Positions 41,604 through 49,142 of a stretch of DNA of 54,169 nucleotides are shown piece after piece. This stretch comes from Actinomycetes bacterium (GTDB taxonomy: Bacteria; Actinomycetota; Actinomycetes; Propionibacteriales; Propionibacteriaceae). A program made the translations under genes and the position numbers. The stretch is taken from assembly GCA_023443125.1 (NCBI GenBank), contig JAEZVO010000047.1, positions 1-54,169 of the forward strand, given 5' to 3'. A model generated the notes under the pieces. The model was not told the origin of the DNA, did not search any database, and saw only the letters and a list, made by a program, of their open reading frames with translations. Positions within the stretch are counted from its first letter, which is position 1. Each line of letters opens with the position of its first letter.

Positions 41604-41683
41604 ACTGCAAAACTCGCCAACAGTTGAGCCTCTCCCGCGTGCGCCAAGCGTGAGGCGTTGCACTGATGGCGAATTTTGCAGTT
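41603..41683. repeat. 81-bp palindrome, copy 2, touching the nuclease stop codon
   Basis: It has the same arms and same orientation as the copy at 40575, with one arm mismatch (GAATTTTGC instead of GAGTTTTGC) and a few changes in the middle. Its first base is the last base of the nuclease TGA. Together the two copies flank the gene as direct repeats. Confidence 0.88.
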
Positions 41684-41765
41684 GAGACGAAGGGCATCAG
41701 CGGCCGCGCGGCGCCCGCCACCGCACCTGTGGAAGGATTGGTCTGATCGACGCTAGGGAGGATCG

Positions 41766-44396
41766 ATGCGCCCCGAGCAACCCACATCCGACGACGCCAC
41801 TCACCCCACGCGCACGCGACGACGCCGGTTGCGTGACCAAGTAGCGTTCGTCTGGCTCTTCGCCCTCCTCGTGGTGATTGGGACACATGTCTGGGTGTCG
41901 CAGGCCACGTGGCTGATGATTCACCTGGTGTTGCTGGGCGCCTTGTCGCACTCGGTGCTCGTGTGGAGCGAGCACTTCGCCCACACGCTGCTGCGTTATA
42001 CCCCAGATGACCAAGCCAAAGCTGGTCAAGCGTGGCGCATAGCGCTGCTGGCTGCCGGTTCCTTGCTCGTGTTCATCGGGTACCCCGCCTCGTGGTGGTG
42101 GGTGCTCGCCGTAGGTGCCACGTTGGTGGCGGCAAGCGTCATCTGGCATTGCATGCACCTGGCGCACGTCGCGAAACGGGCGCTGCCTTCCCGATTCCGA
42201 GTGGTGATCCGCTACTACGTGGCAGCTGCATGCCTGTTTCCGGTCGGCATCGCGCTGGGAGCAACCCTCGCGTTCGGCATCCCGGAGCCCTGGTTTGGGC
42301 GGCTGCTGACCGCGCACATCATGGTGAACGTCGGTGGCTGGATAGGGCTTACCGTGACGGGCACGCTGGTGACGTTCTGGCCGACGATGGTGCGAGCAAA
42401 GATGGACGACCGCGCGCCACGCCTGGCCGCGCAGGCGCTGCCAGTGTTCGTCGGGGCGGTGCTGCTGGGGGCGACGGGCTCCCTCGCGGGGGTGCGTGTG
42501 CTGGCGGTGGCGGGGCTCGTCGCCTACTTTGCCGGCTTGTTGTGGTGGGGGCGCGCATTGTGGGCGCCGGTTGCCCGCAAAGGCATCCGCGAATTCGCGC
42601 CGGCGTCCGTCGGATTGGCGCTGTGCTGGGCACTCGTCGCGTTGTGCTGGGTGACATGGCAGGTGGCAACCGGCGACGGATGGGCTGCCGCGTCGGCAAG
42701 ATTCCCGCTGATCGGCGGGGTGATCGCCGCTGGTTTCGGTGCGCAGATCCTGATCGGTGCGCTCACCTACCTCATTCCCTCGGTGATTGGTGGCGGACCT
42801 TCGGTAGTGCGGGCAGGCCAGTCGGTACTGCACCGCTGGACCACCTTCCGCATCGTGGTGCCCAACGTCGCCCTCGTGTTGTGGTTGGCGCCGGTGCCGT
42901 CGTGGGTGAAAGTGGCCAGCTCCGCGGTCGGCGTCGTCACGCTGGCGATGTCCCTGCCCATCCTGATCCGCGGTGCCTACACCAGTGCGCGCGCCGCCCG
43001 CGCCAAGCGTGCAGACGACGAAGTGTCGTCGGCGCAGGTGCCGACGGCGTGGACGGCTCGCGGGCTCCTCGCGGCAGGGCTCACGCTCGCGGTGGCAGTG
43101 GCGGTAGGTGTCGCGGTAGACCCCGGAGCTGCAGGGTTCCGCAGCCAAAGCGGCGGCGGGAACGTCGTCGCGACGGGGGAGACTACGCGGGTGGAAGTGA
43201 CCGTCGAAGGAATGAGTTTTGTGCCAAGCCGGGTGGAGGTGCCGGTGGGGAATCGTCTGGTCGTGCATCTGCGCAATACGGGTGATGACGCGCACGACCT
43301 CACCATCGGCGGGGCGCATTCCGGCAGGCTGGCGCCCGGTGAGGAAGCGGAGGTGGACGCTGGGGTAATCGGCGCCGACATCCAGGGCTACTGCACCGTC
43401 GCCGGACATAAGCAGATGGGGATGACCTTCGACGTGGTCGCCACCGGGGCCGACACCGAACAGCACCCAAGCCACACAGCCTCAACCCCGACGGCGGTGC
43501 CGCCCGTCACGGGGGCGACGTTGCCGTCGGCGGTAGATCCGAAGCTCCCACCCCGCTCCGACGAACGGGTGCATCGCGCCACATTCACCGTCACCGAAGT
43601 GCCGCTCGAAGTGGCTCCGGGGTTGTGGCAGACCCGCTGGACGTTCAACGGCGCATCCGTGGGGCCGACGCTGCGCGGCAAGGTGGGCGACGAGTTTGAA
43701 ATCACGCTGGTGAATGAGGGGTCGATGGGCCACTCCATCGATTTCCACGCCGGCGTCCTCGCCCCCGACGAGCCCATGCGCACCATCCAGCCGGGCGAGC
43801 GTCTGGTGTACCGGTTCACTGCCGAGCGCGCGGGCATCTGGATGTACCACTGCTCCACCATGCCCATGAGCACGCACATCGCGGCAGGGATGCACGGAGC
43901 AGTGGTGATCGAGCCTGACGGCCTCGACCCTGTGGATCACGAGTACGTCATGGTGCAGTCCGAGCTGTACCTCGGCAACGCCGCGCACTCCGCGGACGAC
44001 GCGACGGAGATCGACGCCGACAAATTGGCGGCGGAGACACCCGACCGTGTCGTGTTTAACGGCGTTGCTCACCAGTATGCGCAACACCCGCTACAGGTGC
44101 GAGCAGGCGAGCGGGTGCGGTTCTGGGTGCTTGACGCCGGCCCTAACCGAGCGTTGTCATTCCACGTTGTGGGCGGGCAATTCGACACTGTGTGGGAGGA
44201 AGGACGCTACCTCATCCGCCAGGGCAAGTCCGCCGACGGTGGTGTCGACGGCGGAGCCCAGGTGCTGCCGCTTCTCGCCGCGCAGGGTGGCTTCGTTGAA
44301 CTCACGTTCCCGGAACCCGGGCACTACGCCTTTGTGAACCACATCATGCTCGACGCCGAACGCGGCGCGCGGGGCATCGTCGAGGTGACTAGCTGA
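41766..44396 (+). CDS. Copper-containing nitrite reductase fused to membrane and cupredoxin domains
   Basis: The 876-residue protein has three parts. Residues 1-440 hold about ten to twelve membrane helices. Residues 470-560 form a small cupredoxin with type 1 copper ligands in DDAHDL and YCTVAGHKQMGM. Residues 590-876 are an AniA/NirK-type reductase: type 1 ligands H656, C696, H704, M709; type 2 ligands H661, H695, H859; catalytic D659 and H800. All are present, so it should reduce nitrite to nitric oxide outside the membrane, with the cupredoxin feeding electrons. Similar fusions are annotated in other actinobacteria. It overlaps none of its neighbours and converges on the hydrolase gene. 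Confidence 0.85.
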   Translation: MRPEQPTSDDATHPTRTRRRRLRDQVAFVWLFALLVVIGTHVWVSQATWLMIHLVLLGALSHSVLVWSEHFAHTLLRYTPDDQAKAGQAWRIALLAAGSLLVFIGYPASWWWVLAVGATLVAASVIWHCMHLAHVAKRALPSRFRVVIRYYVAAACLFPVGIALGATLAFGIPEPWFGRLLTAHIMVNVGGWIGLTVTGTLVTFWPTMVRAKMDDRAPRLAAQALPVFVGAVLLGATGSLAGVRVLAVAGLVAYFAGLLWWGRALWAPVARKGIREFAPASVGLALCWALVALCWVTWQVATGDGWAAASARFPLIGGVIAAGFGAQILIGALTYLIPSVIGGGPSVVRAGQSVLHRWTTFRIVVPNVALVLWLAPVPSWVKVASSAVGVVTLAMSLPILIRGAYTSARAARAKRADDEVSSAQVPTAWTARGLLAAGLTLAVAVAVGVAVDPGAAGFRSQSGGGNVVATGETTRVEVTVEGMSFVPSRVEVPVGNRLVVHLRNTGDDAHDLTIGGAHSGRLAPGEEAEVDAGVIGADIQGYCTVAGHKQMGMTFDVVATGADTEQHPSHTASTPTAVPPVTGATLPSAVDPKLPPRSDERVHRATFTVTEVPLEVAPGLWQTRWTFNGASVGPTLRGKVGDEFEITLVNEGSMGHSIDFHAGVLAPDEPMRTIQPGERLVYRFTAERAGIWMYHCSTMPMSTHIAAGMHGAVVIEPDGLDPVDHEYVMVQSELYLGNAAHSADDATEIDADKLAAETPDRVVFNGVAHQYAQHPLQVRAGERVRFWVLDAGPNRALSFHVVGGQFDTVWEEGRYLIRQGKSADGGVDGGAQVLPLLAAQGGFVELTFPEPGHYAFVNHIMLDAERGARGIVEVTS

Positions 44397-44398
44397 AC

Positions 44399-45244
44399 TT
44401 AGTGCCCCAGGCGGGTGTCTCCGTCGGTGATGTCGTACACCGACCAGTGCTGCTGCCGGAGCCGGCGGAAGAAACTGCGGATGATGTCGGCGACGGTGCC
44501 CGGCGCGGCGACGGTCACCTGGTGGGCGACGTCGGGCACGACGCGCATATCCGCGCCGGGTGCCGATTCCAGCACCAGTTCGAGATCTGCGATGGGATGC
44601 GACTCGTCCTTCTCACCGGAGATCAGCATGATGGGGGTGTAGAGCTTGTGGAGGTCGCCCCGGAAATCGTAGGTGGCGAGGCAGCGGCAGAGCTGGGCGT
44701 ACGAGTAGTCGTCGGATGCGGCGAGCCCCTCCATGATGGCGGCCACCTTGCCGGGTTCCTCAGCGACGAAGTCGGGCGTGAACCAGCGGTCCTGGGTGTT
44801 CGTGACGAGGCTGGCGGTGCCTTCGCGCTCGACGAGTTCTGCGCGATCGAGCCACGTTTCGGGCGTGCCGATAGTGGCGGCTGAAGCGACGACGACCACG
44901 CCCTCGAGCAGGTCGTGGTGGTCGCGGGCGAGGTACATGCCAAGCGCACCAGACAAGGAGAGCCCGGCGAAGAACGTCGACCTGTTCGGGAAGTGCTCGA
45001 TGATCTTCCTGACGGTCTCGGTGAGCGACGCAGCCAGGGCCTCCATCGTCGGCTCCATCGCGTCGTTCCATGGCGCTCCCATGCCCTGGCCGGGCAGGTA
45101 GCAAAACACCACGACGGCATCCTTGGCGAGATGCCCCGCCACCTGGTTCCACTGGTGTGCGGTGTCGCCGCCTAGGCTGCCAGCGACGATGAGGAGGCGG
45201 TCAGCGTCGGAATCGGGGTTGTAGGTGTGCCACGTCAGTTCCAT
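44399..45244 (-). CDS. Alpha/beta hydrolase
   Basis: The 281-residue protein has an alpha/beta hydrolase core with the nucleophile in AGLSLSGALGMYLARDHHDL (Ser 96), oxyanion-like AGSLGGDTAHQW, an Asp strand (PIMLISGEKDESHP) and the final His (PDVAHQVTVAAPGTV). Substrates of this group are esters or lactones; the specific role is unknown. It ends three bases from the nitrite reductase stop on the other strand. The start at ATG 45244 has no strong Shine-Dalgarno. Confidence 0.82.
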   Translation of the reverse strand: MELTWHTYNPDSDADRLLIVAGSLGGDTAHQWNQVAGHLAKDAVVVFCYLPGQGMGAPWNDAMEPTMEALAASLTETVRKIIEHFPNRSTFFAGLSLSGALGMYLARDHHDLLEGVVVVASAATIGTPETWLDRAELVEREGTASLVTNTQDRWFTPDFVAEEPGKVAAIMEGLAASDDYSYAQLCRCLATYDFRGDLHKLYTPIMLISGEKDESHPIADLELVLESAPGADMRVVPDVAHQVTVAAPGTVADIIRSFFRRLRQQHWSVYDITDGDTRLGH

Positions 45245-45308
45245 ACCAATAACTTACCTGCACCCAAACTGCTGGGCACGCGAGGTAGGGAAAATGCAGG
45301 CATCCGAC

Positions 45309-45314
45309 TAGGCT
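45309..45314 (+). promoter_or_regulatory. -10 element before a leaderless mini-ORF and FKBP gene
   Basis: TAGGCT is followed after seven bases by ATG ATG at 45322. Confidence 0.5.
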
Positions 45315-45321
45315 TTCTCGC

Positions 45322-45366
45322 ATGATGAAGCTCCTGGCTGTACGACCTACTCGAGGTGTTGCCTGA
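45322..45366 (+). CDS. Possible 14-residue leaderless peptide, coupled to the FKBP gene
   Basis: The frame MMKLLAVRPTRGVA starts right behind a leaderless-type -10 box, and its stop TGA (45364-45366) shares its A with the ATG of the FKBP lipoprotein at 45366 (TGATG). The lipoprotein start has no clear Shine-Dalgarno, so re-initiation from this mini-ORF is the simplest way to translate it. The peptide itself need not have a function. Confidence 0.4.
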   Translation: MMKLLAVRPTRGVA

Positions 45367-45890
45367 TGCGACGCCGCACCATGCTGTCCGTTCTCAGCGC
45401 CCTCGTGGCGGGCACCACGCTGGCTGCCTGTGGCGGTGACGCCCCCTCCGACGGCGCCTCCGAGGCCCCCTCCACCGACACCCCCTCCACCGACGGTGCC
45501 CCCACCGAGGTGCCCGCCAGCCGGAAAGCGCCCACCGTCGAAGTGCCCGAGGGTAACCCGCCTGCTGAGCTCAAGATCGAAGACGAAATTGTGGGCGGCG
45601 GCGCCGAAGCCACGAAGGGGAGCACCCTCCAGGTGCACTACGTCGGCGTTTCCTGGAGCACAGGTGAAGAATTCGACTCCTCCTGGAGCCGGGGCGAGCC
45701 GCTGGAGTTCCAGGTTGGTAAGGGCATGGTCATCCAGGGCTGGGACGAGGGCCTACAAGGTATGAAGGTGGGCGGCAGGCGTCGCATCACCATCCCGCCC
45801 GAGATGGCATACGGCAGTCAAGGTGCGGGTGGCGTGATCGGCCCGGATGAGACTCTGATCTTCGTCTGCGACCTGGTCTCCGTCGAGTAA
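45366..45890 (+). CDS. FKBP-type peptidyl-prolyl isomerase lipoprotein
   Basis: The 174-residue protein has a lipoprotein signal (lipobox LAAC, Cys 22), a low-complexity linker of Pro, Thr and Ser (imperfect repeats of APSTDTPSTDG), and a C-terminal FKBP domain from about residue 70: LQVHYVGVSWSTGEEFDSSW, FQVGKGMVIQGWDEGLQGMK, PPEMAYGSQGAGGVIGPDET. Active-site aromatic residues are present. It likely helps fold exported proteins on the outer face of the membrane. The start is fixed by the TGATG overlap with the upstream mini-ORF. Confidence 0.9.
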   Translation: MRRRTMLSVLSALVAGTTLAACGGDAPSDGASEAPSTDTPSTDGAPTEVPASRKAPTVEVPEGNPPAELKIEDEIVGGGAEATKGSTLQVHYVGVSWSTGEEFDSSWSRGEPLEFQVGKGMVIQGWDEGLQGMKVGGRRRITIPPEMAYGSQGAGGVIGPDETLIFVCDLVSVE

Positions 45891-45905
45891 GAAGCGAGCG
45901 ACGCG

Positions 45906-46424
45906 TCAGTCGAAGTGCCGCGCCCGGTAGCCTGGCATCTCCGCGAGCGTGTCCTTCGCTTGCTCCAGCATGTTGTGCTCCACCAGCACCTCGTATTTGC
46001 CGGCGACTGTTTGGCTCATCGAATCGAAGTCTCGTTTGCCCTGGGTGAGCGAGTAGCCGAGGCCGGCGGTGAGCACGCCCATGACGATGCCGAGTGCCAA
46101 GCCCATTGTCAGCAGCGGCAGGGGGTTGTCGCCGCCAAAGACCAGCATGAGCAGCAGGCCGAGGATCATGCCTGTGGTGATGCCGGAGAGTGCGCCCTGG
46201 CCGAGCACGCGTCCCCAGGTGCGGCGTCCGACGACGCGCTCCACCAGGCGCAGATCGGTGCCGACGATGAGCAGGTTTTGGACGGGGAACCCCTTGTCCG
46301 ACAGGAAATCCACCGCGGCCTGAGCATCTTCGTAGTGGGTGAATTCCCCCAGCGATTGAGGGAATTGCAACCGAAAACGCTCCTGCATTCTGCCGCGCAT
46401 GTGTCGTCCGCCGTTCACCGTCAT
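45906..46424 (-). CDS. GSP17M-like small membrane protein
   Basis: The 172-residue protein matches the general stress protein 17M family: an N-terminal domain (FTHYEDAQAAVDFLSDKGFP, NLLIVGTDLRLVERVVGR), a Gly-rich central pair of membrane helices (ALSGITTGMILGLLLMLVFG and LGIVMGVLTAGLGYSL) and a C-terminal tail. Function is unknown; some members respond to stress. ATG 46424 is the first start; ATG 46400 (MRGRMQERFRLQ) could be the true one, because the protein then begins closer to the conserved part. A palindrome lies upstream. Confidence 0.75.
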   Translation of the reverse strand: MTVNGGRHMRGRMQERFRLQFPQSLGEFTHYEDAQAAVDFLSDKGFPVQNLLIVGTDLRLVERVVGRRTWGRVLGQGALSGITTGMILGLLLMLVFGGDNPLPLLTMGLALGIVMGVLTAGLGYSLTQGKRDFDSMSQTVAGKYEVLVEHNMLEQAKDTLAEMPGYRARHFD

Positions 46425-46472
46425 GCCCCCAGGCTAGCCGGTGTGGACGAAGGGGTAGGCGCGTCGAGTACC

Positions 46473-46555
46473 AAACTGCAAAACTCGCCATCAGTTCGAG
46501 GCCTCACGCATGATCTACGCGTGACGCTTCCCGCTGATGGCGAGTTTTGCAGTTT
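46473..46555. repeat. 83-bp palindrome, copy 3, with 22-bp arms
   Basis: The arms AAACTGCAAAACTCGCCATC and complement pair perfectly over 22 bases at 46473-46494 and 46534-46555, then CACGC/GCGTG pair further in. It lies between two genes of the same orientation (GSP17M-like and Xaa-Pro aminopeptidase) and is the most perfect copy of the family. Confidence 0.88.
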
Positions 46556-46587
46556 TGATGTGGATACTCGTGGGTCCGGCCGGCCCG

Positions 46588-48015
46588 TCAGCCCTGCAGG
46601 CGCGCGATCCAGGCCTCGACGTCGTCCGCGGTGCGTGGAAACGCGTCGCTCAACACGACGGGGCCGTCCTCGGTGATAAGCACGTCGTCTTCAATGCGCA
46701 CCCCGATGCCGCGGTACTCCTCGGGTACAAGCAGATCCGTGGACTTGAAGTAGATGCCCGGTTCGACCGTGATGATCATCCCCGGCTGCAGGGTGCCCTC
46801 GCGGTAGTCCTCGCGCGACGCGTGCGCGCAGTCGTGCACGTCGAGCCCGAGATGGTGCGACGTACCGTGCACCATCCAGCGACGGTGCTGTCCGCCCTCT
46901 TCGGACACCGACTCATCCACGCTCACCGGCAGGATGCCCAGCTCCTCACAGAACTCGGCCACCACCCGGATCGACGCAGCGTGCACGTCCTTCCACGGCC
47001 TGCCCGCCACGCACGCGTCGATGCCTGCCTGCTGGGCGCGCAGCACAGCGTCGTAGACCCGACGCTGTTCGGGCGTGAACGTTCCCCCGACGGGCAGCGT
47101 GCGGGTGATATCGGCCGTGTACAGCGAGTTCACCTCGACGCCCGCGTCGAGCAGCAACAGATCGCCGTCGGCGAGGTCGCCGTCGTTGACGATCCAGTGG
47201 AGCGTATTCGCGTGGTCGGCGCCGGCCGCGATGGTGTCGTACCCGACGGCGTTGCCCAGGTGGCGGGCATGGAGCGCGAAGATGCCCTCAACCCACCGTT
47301 CGCCGCGCCCATTGGCCACCGCGTTGGGGAGCTCCCGGATGACCGCGTCGAAGCCCACCTTCGTGGCGGCGACGGCGCGCCCCATCTCGTCGATCTCGTA
47401 CTGATCCTTCACGAATCGCTGCGACGAGGCGAGACGATGCAGTTCCGCGTCGGCCTCCTCTTCGGCACCGCCGCGCACGCGGTCGACGAGCTCCGTCACC
47501 GCAGGGTCCGACTCGCGCACGACGCGCAGGTTGTCGCGCCCGGCGAGGTACTCCTCGAGGGAGCGCACGTCGCGGCACTCGAGGCCGGTGAGGCTCGCCA
47601 TCTCATCGAGGGAGTCGCGCTGACCTACCCACATCTCGCCGTAGCGTGCGTCGGCGTAAAACTCCCGGTCGGTGCGCGGGGCGCGCGGACGGAAGAACAA
47701 CACCGACTCCGATTCGCTCACGACGAGCACTGCGTCGGGTTCCCTGTCCTCACCCAAGCCCGTGTAGTACGCGAAGGCGGTGTGCGGGCGGAAGCGGTAG
47801 TCGGTGTCGTTTGCGCGCACCTTGAGCGGGCCCGCGGGGAACACCAGCGTCGCGCCCGGATTCTGCTCGACGATGGCCTCCCGACGCTTGGCCGCCCACG
47901 GCGCCGACGCCAGCTCCGTCGGCAGCTCATCGGAATAGGGTTCCCACCCCGAGACGATGAACTTCTTGAACTTCTCCGAGTAGGGGTCGCGGCGATTGGT
48001 GTTCGAGTCACTCAT
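46588..48015 (-). CDS. pepP: Xaa-Pro aminopeptidase
   Basis: The 475-residue M24B metallopeptidase removes an N-terminal residue before proline. Metal ligands are seen in LLDAGVEVNSLYTADITRTL (two Asp), VHGTSHHLGLDVHD (His), TVEPGIYF (Glu) and GVRIEDDVLIT (Glu). The N-terminal creatinase-like domain is present (RPRAPRTDREFYADARYGEM). ATG 48015 (MSDSNTN) is used rather than the upstream frame start at 48048 because the family begins near here. Confidence 0.92.
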   Translation of the reverse strand: MSDSNTNRRDPYSEKFKKFIVSGWEPYSDELPTELASAPWAAKRREAIVEQNPGATLVFPAGPLKVRANDTDYRFRPHTAFAYYTGLGEDREPDAVLVVSESESVLFFRPRAPRTDREFYADARYGEMWVGQRDSLDEMASLTGLECRDVRSLEEYLAGRDNLRVVRESDPAVTELVDRVRGGAEEEADAELHRLASSQRFVKDQYEIDEMGRAVAATKVGFDAVIRELPNAVANGRGERWVEGIFALHARHLGNAVGYDTIAAGADHANTLHWIVNDGDLADGDLLLLDAGVEVNSLYTADITRTLPVGGTFTPEQRRVYDAVLRAQQAGIDACVAGRPWKDVHAASIRVVAEFCEELGILPVSVDESVSEEGGQHRRWMVHGTSHHLGLDVHDCAHASREDYREGTLQPGMIITVEPGIYFKSTDLLVPEEYRGIGVRIEDDVLITEDGPVVLSDAFPRTADDVEAWIARLQG

Positions 48016-48066
48016 GCCGGTCAGTGTAGACGCTCGCGGTGGAGCCACTGCGGGCGGATGGGGGCG

Positions 48067-48999
48067 TCACACCTTGCGGATTGATATTTCCTCAATGTGG
48101 TGGTCGGGCCCCTTGCGCAAAATGGCGGTGGCGCGCCCCTTCGTCGGCTCGATGTTGTGGCGCAGGTTCGGGCCGTTGATCTCGTCCCACACCCCGTGCG
48201 CAAATTGCGTGGCCTGCTCGTCGTTCATGTGCAGGAATTGGGTGTAGAAATCGTCGGGCGCGCCGGTGCAGCGTCGCTTCAGCTCCAAGAAACGTTCCGT
48301 AAACCAGCTCTTGATGTCCGTCTCGTCGGCGTCGACGAACACCGAGAAATCGAAGAAGTCGCTCACCGAGAGGCCTGCGCGCCCGTCCTTTTCGACGCGC
48401 GCGGGCTGGAGCACGTTGAGCCCCTCGATGATGAGGATGTCAGGGGATTCCACGACGATGGACTCGCCCTCGATGATGTCGTACTTCGAGTGGGAATAGA
48501 CGGGCGCCTCGACGTGCTCGTCGCCGGATTTCACGTCCATGAGGAAGCGCAGCAGTTTCTTGCGGTCGTACGACTGGGGGAAGCCCTTGCGGGCGAGCAT
48601 GCCTCGCCGTTGCAGCTCAGCGTTGGGGCGTAGGAAGCCGTCGGTGGTGACGAGGTCGACTTTGGGGGAACCCGGCGCTTGGCGGAGCAGCTCCTGCAGC
48701 AGCCGGGATACCGTCGATTTCCCGACGGCCACCGATCCCGCCACTGCAATCACGAATGGTGTGCGGCGCTCGTGCAGCGCGAGGAACTTGTTGCGCTCCT
48801 CATTGAGGCGGCTGGCGTTCTCGAAGGTGAGGTAGAGCAGCTGGGTGAGCGGGCGGTAGACCTCGGCGACGTCTTCGAGGCTGGTGGGGTCGCCGATGCC
48901 GCGAAGTTTGGCGAGCGTTTCTTCGTCGAGGCGGATGGACGTGAGATCTGACAGCGCAGCCCAGCTGCTGCGTTTGAGCGTGACGTACGGCTCGGCCAC
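48067..48999 (-). CDS. coaA: Pantothenate kinase, type I
   Basis: The 310-residue kinase phosphorylates pantothenate in the first step of coenzyme A synthesis. It has the P-loop AGSVAVGKSTVSRLLQELL near residue 98, DLVTTDGFLRPN, RKGFPQSYD, SHSKYDIIEGE and ILIIEGLNVLQPAR. GTG 48999 has AAGGAGG upstream. It faces glmS across a 143-base divergent region. Confidence 0.95.
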   Translation of the reverse strand: MAEPYVTLKRSSWAALSDLTSIRLDEETLAKLRGIGDPTSLEDVAEVYRPLTQLLYLTFENASRLNEERNKFLALHERRTPFVIAVAGSVAVGKSTVSRLLQELLRQAPGSPKVDLVTTDGFLRPNAELQRRGMLARKGFPQSYDRKKLLRFLMDVKSGDEHVEAPVYSHSKYDIIEGESIVVESPDILIIEGLNVLQPARVEKDGRAGLSVSDFFDFSVFVDADETDIKSWFTERFLELKRRCTGAPDDFYTQFLHMNDEQATQFAHGVWDEINGPNLRHNIEPTKGRATAILRKGPDHHIEEISIRKV

Positions 49000-49128
49000 G
49001 AGGCCTCCTTCGCGGAAATCCGGTGTTCACACCAGCCTACCGGTGAGGTCTTGGATGCCACCAGGATGTCGACAAAGCGGCACCGAGCAGAATGCGTGCC
49101 GGATGTCAAGAAACGCGCAATCATCCTG

Positions 49129-49134
49129 TACATT
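49129..49134 (+). promoter_or_regulatory. -10 element of glmS
   Basis: TACATT lies eight bases before ATG 49143 with no Shine-Dalgarno, so the mRNA is leaderless or nearly so. No glmS ribozyme is seen, as expected for an actinobacterium. Confidence 0.5.
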
Positions 49135-49142
49135 CGGGGTTC

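Noticed and set aside
41697..43475. 592-residue minus-strand frame opposite the nitrite reductase
   Set aside because: The plus-strand gene has all copper ligands in place; the minus frame has Arg/His-rich shadow composition.
45440..45540. Tandem repeats in the FKBP gene as a separate repeat element
   Set aside because: They are codon-level repeats in a Pro/Ser/Thr linker within a coding frame, common in lipoproteins.
49000..49142. Possible glmS ribozyme or riboswitch upstream of glmS
   Set aside because: The region is short, shared with coaA and has a leaderless-type -10 box next to the ATG, leaving no room for a transcribed leader.
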